From Paracoccus denitrificans (GTDB lineage: Bacteria > Pseudomonadota > Alphaproteobacteria > Rhodobacterales > Rhodobacteraceae), in assembly GCA_005768755.1 (NCBI GenBank), contig VAFL01000001.1:248001-312000 (forward strand): 64,000 nucleotides of DNA. The letters run 5' to 3'. The notes beneath the pieces are model-generated. The model saw only the letters and a list, made by a program, of their open reading frames with translations, did no database searches and had not been told where the DNA came from. Positions 60,134 through 64,000 of the stretch are shown piece after piece. The position numbers and the translations under genes were made by a program. How positions within the stretch are numbered: position 1 is the stretch's first letter; every line of letters begins with the position of its first letter.

Positions 60134-61474
60134 CTATTTCTCCGGCACCAACCCGCGCGGAGAGAAGCGCAGAACCAGCAGCAGGATCAACCCCATGGCG
60201 ATGAAACGCATATGCGGAGAGCTGTCCAGCAGGTGCTGTTTCACCACGCCGTCACTCATCGGGCTGGTCAGCAGCGAGATCAGCTGAGGGCCCCAGCTTT
60301 CAGCTTTGATCCACAGGAACCAGATCAGGATGCCGCCAAGTGCCGCGCCCCAGTTGTTGCCGGAACCGCCGACAATCACCATGACCCAGATCACGAAGGT
60401 ATAGCGCAGAGGGTTATACTGCGTGGGCGCCATCAGCCCGTCCTGCGTGATCATCATCGCGCCCGCCAGCCCCATCAGGGCGCAGCCGATCACGAAGATC
60501 TGCAGATGCCGTCCTGTCACGTCCTTGCCCATGGCCTCGGCCGCGACCTCGTTGTCGCGGATGGATCGCATCATGCGACCCCATGGCGATTTCAGCGCCA
60601 GCTCTGCCAGCAGGATCAGCACGATCAGCACCGTGCCAAACAGACCCGCATAGCAAAGCTTGACCCAGATCCCCGACAACTCGCCCGAGTTCATGCCCCA
60701 ATTGGCGGCGCGCTGAACGAAATCCGGGTCTTGTTGCAGGTTGATTTCATAGGGAACGGGCCGCGGGATCGAGGTCACGTTCTTCACGCCGCGCGCAAGC
60801 CATTCCTCATTGCGCAGGACGGCGACGATGATCTCTCCGATGCCAAGCGTCGCGATCGCCAGATAGTCCGACCGCAGACCAAGTGCGACCTTGCCGACGC
60901 CCCAGGCCGCTGCGGCCGCAAACAGCGCGCCGACCGGCCAGGACAGCAGCACCGGCAGGCCAAGGCCGCCAAGGTTGCCGAATTGTGCCGACTGGTTAGC
61001 CTCGATCGCATCGGCGGCCGGGTCGAACAGCCAGCGATAGGCGGCAAAACCGATGACCAGAACGGCGATGATGGCCGGCACCCGCCATTTCCGGGACGTC
61101 CGCTGCCATGTCTGCGCCGCCAGCGCCAGCGTCCCCAAGCCTACGATTACCGCTGCGACCATGCGCAGTCCGCCCGCACCCCAGCCGCCATCCACCGGCG
61201 CGGTCGAGATCAGCACCGGGGCGAGACCCCCGATGGCCACGAAACCCACAACACCAGAGTTGAACAGCCCCGCATAGCCCCATTGCATGTTCAGCCCAAG
61301 CGCCATGATGGCCGAGATCAGCCCCATGTTCAGGATCGCAAGCGAGGTGTTCCACGACCCGGTAAACAACGCATTGCGCGTCGTGCCTTCCAGAACGAAC
61401 AGCAACGCGACGATGCCGAAGAACAGCGGTGCGCGCCACTTGCTGGAGGCTTCTGCCTGACGAGAGGTTGCCAT
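60134..61474 (-). CDS. livM: Branched-chain amino acid ABC transporter permease LivM
   Basis: The 446 residues have about ten membrane segments. The family signature is LGLRSDYLAIATLGIGEII and later SPWGRMMRSIRDNEVAAEAMG, the EAA-like loop contacting the ATPases. It pairs with LivH. The sequence between about residues 120 and 180 is longer than in E. coli LivM. AGGAGG precedes the ATG at 61474. It is the last gene of the operon. Confidence 0.93.
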   Translation of the reverse strand: MATSRQAEASSKWRAPLFFGIVALLFVLEGTTRNALFTGSWNTSLAILNMGLISAIMALGLNMQWGYAGLFNSGVVGFVAIGGLAPVLISTAPVDGGWGAGGLRMVAAVIVGLGTLALAAQTWQRTSRKWRVPAIIAVLVIGFAAYRWLFDPAADAIEANQSAQFGNLGGLGLPVLLSWPVGALFAAAAAWGVGKVALGLRSDYLAIATLGIGEIIVAVLRNEEWLARGVKNVTSIPRPVPYEINLQQDPDFVQRAANWGMNSGELSGIWVKLCYAGLFGTVLIVLILLAELALKSPWGRMMRSIRDNEVAAEAMGKDVTGRHLQIFVIGCALMGLAGAMMITQDGLMAPTQYNPLRYTFVIWVMVIVGGSGNNWGAALGGILIWFLWIKAESWGPQLISLLTSPMSDGVVKQHLLDSSPHMRFIAMGLILLLVLRFSPRGLVPEK

Positions 61475-61486
61475 GTCAGGTCCTCC

Positions 61487-62491
61487 TTACACGGATTTGC
61501 CGCGGAACAGGCCGGTCGGCCGGAACAGCAGGACGATGATGAGGATGACGAAGCTGACGGCGAACTTGTACTCGGTCGACATCAGCTGCAGCAGCGAAGA
61601 CCCGGTATCGAACCCCAGATATTCCACGACTTTTTTCCAGGGATAAGTGATTGCGACCTCGGAAAAGGCGACGATGAAGCCGCCCGCGATTGCCCCTATG
61701 GGGCTGCCCAGACCGCCAACGATGGCGGCGGCAAAGATCGGCAGCAGGATCTGGAAATAGTTGAAGGGCTGGAACGCCTTGTCCAGGCCGTAAAGCACGC
61801 CGGCAATGGTCATCAAGGCGGCGGCGATGATCCAGGTCAGGCGCACGACGCGTTCAGGGTCGATGCCTGACAGCAGGGCCAGATCCTCGTTATCGGAATA
61901 GGCGCGCATGGCCTTGCCCGATTTGGTGCGATTCAGAAACCAGAACAGCGCCCAGACCACCAGCACTGCGACCACAAGCGTGATCAACTGCGTCGTGCGA
62001 AGCGCCAGCCCCTCAGATAGGCCCGACCATTCGCGGAAATCGCGGACATTGATGACGAAACGGGCGCCATCCGCGAAGTTGATCTGGTCGACGCCGATCA
62101 GAAGGCGCGTCAACCCGTTCATGATGAACATGATCCCGACGGACGCCATCACCAGAATGATCGGGTCGGATTTCTTGCGCCGATAGAAGCGATAGACTGC
62201 GCGATCCGTTGCCAGCACCATCAGCGCGCAACCGGCGATGCCGATCGGCAGGGCCAGCAGGGCTGTCGGCAGTGGTCCCAGCGAAACACCGTATTCCTGA
62301 AGCTTCCAGGTTGCGATGATGGTGATCGCCGTGCCGAAAGCCATGGTGTCGCCATGGGCGAAATTCGAAAACCGCAGGATACCGTAGATCAGCGTCACCC
62401 CAAGCGCGCCAAGCGCAAGCTGCGCGCCATACGCGGCGGCAGGGATGAAGACAAAGTTCAGGAAAGCCACAAGGGCATTGAGGATATCCAT
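61487..62491 (-). CDS. livH: Branched-chain amino acid ABC transporter permease LivH
   Basis: The 334 residues form the second channel subunit, with about eight membrane segments. Signatures are GALGVTLIYGILRFSNFAHG, SKSGKAMRAYSDNEDLALLSG-like text at TKSGKAMRAYSDNEDLA, and IVGGLGSPIGAIAGGFIVAF. The ATG overlaps the stop of the secreted protein gene as TAATG, so they are coupled. Confidence 0.93.
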   Translation of the reverse strand: MDILNALVAFLNFVFIPAAAYGAQLALGALGVTLIYGILRFSNFAHGDTMAFGTAITIIATWKLQEYGVSLGPLPTALLALPIGIAGCALMVLATDRAVYRFYRRKKSDPIILVMASVGIMFIMNGLTRLLIGVDQINFADGARFVINVRDFREWSGLSEGLALRTTQLITLVVAVLVVWALFWFLNRTKSGKAMRAYSDNEDLALLSGIDPERVVRLTWIIAAALMTIAGVLYGLDKAFQPFNYFQILLPIFAAAIVGGLGSPIGAIAGGFIVAFSEVAITYPWKKVVEYLGFDTGSSLLQLMSTEYKFAVSFVILIIVLLFRPTGLFRGKSV

Positions 62492-63018
62492 TACTGGGCG
62501 ACCTCACACGAGCCGGTATAGCTGATCGCACGGACCGGGTACGTCTCCTGAACCGTGTAGACAGCGTTCCGGTCCGTATCGACGGTCATCATGTGCTGCA
62601 GCAGGTCGGAGCTGTCCTCGCTGCTGTTTTCGGTCGAATAGGCCCGCACGATGCCCTCGGCCAGTACGGCCGAGAAGGCCATCGGGCCAAGATCGTCTTC
62701 CCACTCGGCTTCCGCCAGACCGGCACCATCGCTCATCACGGTCAATGTACCCGGATAGCTTGACTCCTCGCACGCGCCATCGGTGCATTGGCTGGTAAAG
62801 TTGCAGTTAAGCCGTGTTGCGGTGGCGTCGGGCATCCCGCCATCAGGCGCGACATCTGAAATCGGCGCAATTGCGTCGACCGGGGCCTCACCGGCAGGCG
62901 GCAGGTCTTCGACAGTCGTCGGCGGCAGCGGTTCATTCGGTGCCGCATCCTGCGCAAAGGCGGGCAGGGCGCAGAAAACCGTGGCGGTTGCGATCAGTCG
63001 CAGATTCAAGGGGTGCAT
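62491..63018 (-). CDS. Secreted protein embedded in the liv operon
   Basis: The 175 residues have a signal peptide (hydrophobic residues 8-22, ending AFAQD), an acidic Pro/Ala-rich linker, then a small domain with RLNCNFTSQCTDGACEES and an ending YTGSCEVAQ. Four cysteines probably form disulfides in the periplasm. I do not recognise the family. It lies 4 bases after livF and overlaps the livH ATG, so it is made with the transporter; it might modulate it or the binding protein, but this is unproven. Confidence 0.75.
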   Translation of the reverse strand: MHPLNLRLIATATVFCALPAFAQDAAPNEPLPPTTVEDLPPAGEAPVDAIAPISDVAPDGGMPDATATRLNCNFTSQCTDGACEESSYPGTLTVMSDGAGLAEAEWEDDLGPMAFSAVLAEGIVRAYSTENSSEDSSDLLQHMMTVDTDRNAVYTVQETYPVRAISYTGSCEVAQ

Positions 63019-63022
63019 GGTC

Positions 63023-63847
63023 TCAACCTCCCAGAAAGGTGCGGCGCACCTCGTCATTTTCCATAAGTTCCTTGCCGGTGCCGGTATGGGCATTCGCGCC
63101 CTGCACCAGCACATAGGCCTTGTCGGCGATGTTCATCGCCTGCTTGGCGTTCTGTTCGACCATCAGGACAGGCAGACCGCCGCGCGCGATGGCGATGATG
63201 CGGTCAAAAAGTTCGTCCATCACGATCGGCGACACGCCTGCAGTCGGCTCGTCCAGCATCAAAAGGCTGGGCCGCGTCATCAGCGCACGGCTTACGGCGA
63301 CCTGCTGGCGTTGGCCGCCGGACAATTCGCCCGCCGCCTGCTTGCGCTTGTCGGCGACGGCCGGGAACAGGTCATAGACCTGCGCCATGGTTTCGCGGAT
63401 ATCGTCGTCGCGGATGAAGGCACCCATTTCCAGGTTTTCCTCGACCGTCATCGAGGGGAAGATGTTGTTCACCTGCGGCACGAAGCCCATCCCCGCCTTC
63501 ACCCGGTCCTGCGGGTTCAACTGGGAAATATCCGTGCCGTTCAGCCGGACAGAGCCTTCGCGCAGATTGAGCATGCCAAACAGCGCCTTCATTGCGGTCG
63601 ATTTTCCTGCCCCATTCGGCCCGACGATAACGGCGATCTCGCCCTTCTCGACAGCAATGGTGCAGTCGTGCAGGATATCGGGCCCCTTGCCATAACCGCC
63701 CGTCATGTTCTCGCCGATCAGGAACGGATCACCCGCCTTTCCCGCGCCAACCGGGCCAGAGCGGCGGGTTCCGTCGATCTCGCCGCGCCCGTGCTGGTTC
63801 ACGATGGACGCATCCCGGCTGTTGCCATAGGGATCTTTATCGCTCAT
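63023..63847 (-). CDS. livF: Branched-chain amino acid ABC transporter ATPase LivF
   Basis: The 274 residues have Walker A GPNGAGKSTAMKALFG, the signature ELSGGQRQQVAVSRAL, Walker B LLMLDEPTAGVSP and the switch His-equivalent region VLMVEQNAKQAMN, where LivF has Gln. About 40 hydrophilic residues precede the core domain, more than in E. coli. ATG at 63847 overlaps the livG stop as ATGA. Confidence 0.92.
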   Translation of the reverse strand: MSDKDPYGNSRDASIVNQHGRGEIDGTRRSGPVGAGKAGDPFLIGENMTGGYGKGPDILHDCTIAVEKGEIAVIVGPNGAGKSTAMKALFGMLNLREGSVRLNGTDISQLNPQDRVKAGMGFVPQVNNIFPSMTVEENLEMGAFIRDDDIRETMAQVYDLFPAVADKRKQAAGELSGGQRQQVAVSRALMTRPSLLMLDEPTAGVSPIVMDELFDRIIAIARGGLPVLMVEQNAKQAMNIADKAYVLVQGANAHTGTGKELMENDEVRRTFLGG

Positions 63848-64000
63848 GCGCCGATCATCTCCTTGTTCTTCAGTCCGCGGCCCAGATAGGCCTCGATCAC
63901 GGCTTCGTTCTGCATGATGCTGTCGGCGTTGCCCTGCGCCAGCACCTTGCCTTCGGCCATGACGATCACCGGATCGCAAAGCTTGCCGATGAAATCCATG
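63844..64000 (-). CDS. livG: Branched-chain amino acid ABC transporter ATPase LivG (3' end)
   Basis: Only the last 52 codons are in the window. The sequence DPVIVMAEGKVLAQGNADS followed by NEAVIEAYLGRG is the standard C-terminal end of LivG. The stop overlaps the livF ATG. The remainder, with the Walker motifs, lies beyond the right edge. Confidence 0.9.
   Translation of the reverse strand, partial: MDFIGKLCDPVIVMAEGKVLAQGNADSIMQNEAVIEAYLGRGLKNKEMIGA

Noticed and set aside
60092..61870. A 592-residue open frame on the plus strand across livM and livH
   Set aside because: Its His/Asp/Gln/Arg-rich low-complexity text is the typical complement of a hydrophobic permease gene; livM and livH are certain.
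1..64000. tRNA, rRNA, CRISPR arrays, riboswitches, integrase or prophage genes
   Set aside because: The gaps were read for cloverleaf arms, repeat-spacer periodicity and conserved aptamer patterns, and no convincing candidate was found.

Overview
The window is a stretch of high-GC alphaproteobacterial chromosome. The gene content points to Rhodobacteraceae, most likely Paracoccus or a close relative: a GcvA-type regulator beside bdhA, a one-cysteine DksA, the fabI-fabB-fabA block, an infC/dut/moeB-like string, sdhE beside an AatA-type aminotransferase, and a HutF-type (formiminoglutamate deiminase) histidine pathway. This is inferred from family recognition only, since no search could be run. 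No rRNA, tRNA, CRISPR array or intact transposon was seen.

Layout. 1-4090: two-component regulator genes overlapping a periplasmic binding protein gene, followed by a polytopic membrane protein. 4099-9738: histidine utilisation genes hutF-hutI-hutU-hutD with the divergent repressor hutC; hutH and hutG are absent. 9773-13581: sulfate/thiosulfate ABC transporter with a very short CysA and an extra small membrane protein. 14002-20251: bdhA, a LysR regulator, a DUF1127 protein, a host-attachment-family protein, an aspartate aminotransferase, sdhE, a MarR regulator, a DUF1287 protein and gloA. 20404-23712: thyA-folA interrupted at the folA 3' end by an AT-richer HsdR-N nuclease-like gene, then an alpha/beta hydrolase. 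23732-26436: unsaturated fatty acid synthesis (fabI, fabB, fabA). 26542-34035: two uncharacterised genes, infC with an AUA start codon, dut, a membrane-anchored MoeB-like protein, an M3 peptidase, a lipoprotein and selD. 34143-44627: a PPDK-like phosphotransferase with a degenerate ATP domain, a SleB-type hydrolase, folB-folP-glmM, a flavin monooxygenase, dksA, a MoxR ATPase, a GNAT, aroQ and an ABM-domain protein. 44915-48095: a three-gene catalase-like/DyP peroxidase operon. 48676-57099: a catabolic gene cluster with its own LysR regulator. 57297-57755: two broken IS3-family transposase ends. 57772-64000: guaA, a CAP-domain lipoprotein and most of a branched-chain amino acid ABC operon that includes an embedded secreted protein.

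The most promising candidate for an undescribed system is 48676-57099. A polar amino acid ABC transporter is co-transcribed with an argininosuccinate-lyase-family enzyme, an MmgE/PrpD protein, an HpPgdA/allantoinase-like deacetylase and an agmatinase-family ureohydrolase, opposite a LysR regulator. The lyase keeps the catalytic GSSxMPQKKNP loop but has lost residues that hold the arginine half of argininosuccinate. MmgE/PrpD proteins include iminodisuccinate epimerase, and lyases of this superfamily cleave aminopolycarboxylates such as EDDS to fumarate. The cluster therefore looks like a pathway for uptake and breakdown of an N-substituted aspartate, possibly one carrying a guanidino group. 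This is inference.

Other points of interest are a FolB protein fused to a domain with amino-acid-kinase-like residues, the PPDK-like protein with a damaged ATP site, the folA/HsdR-N insertion and the heme peroxidase operon.
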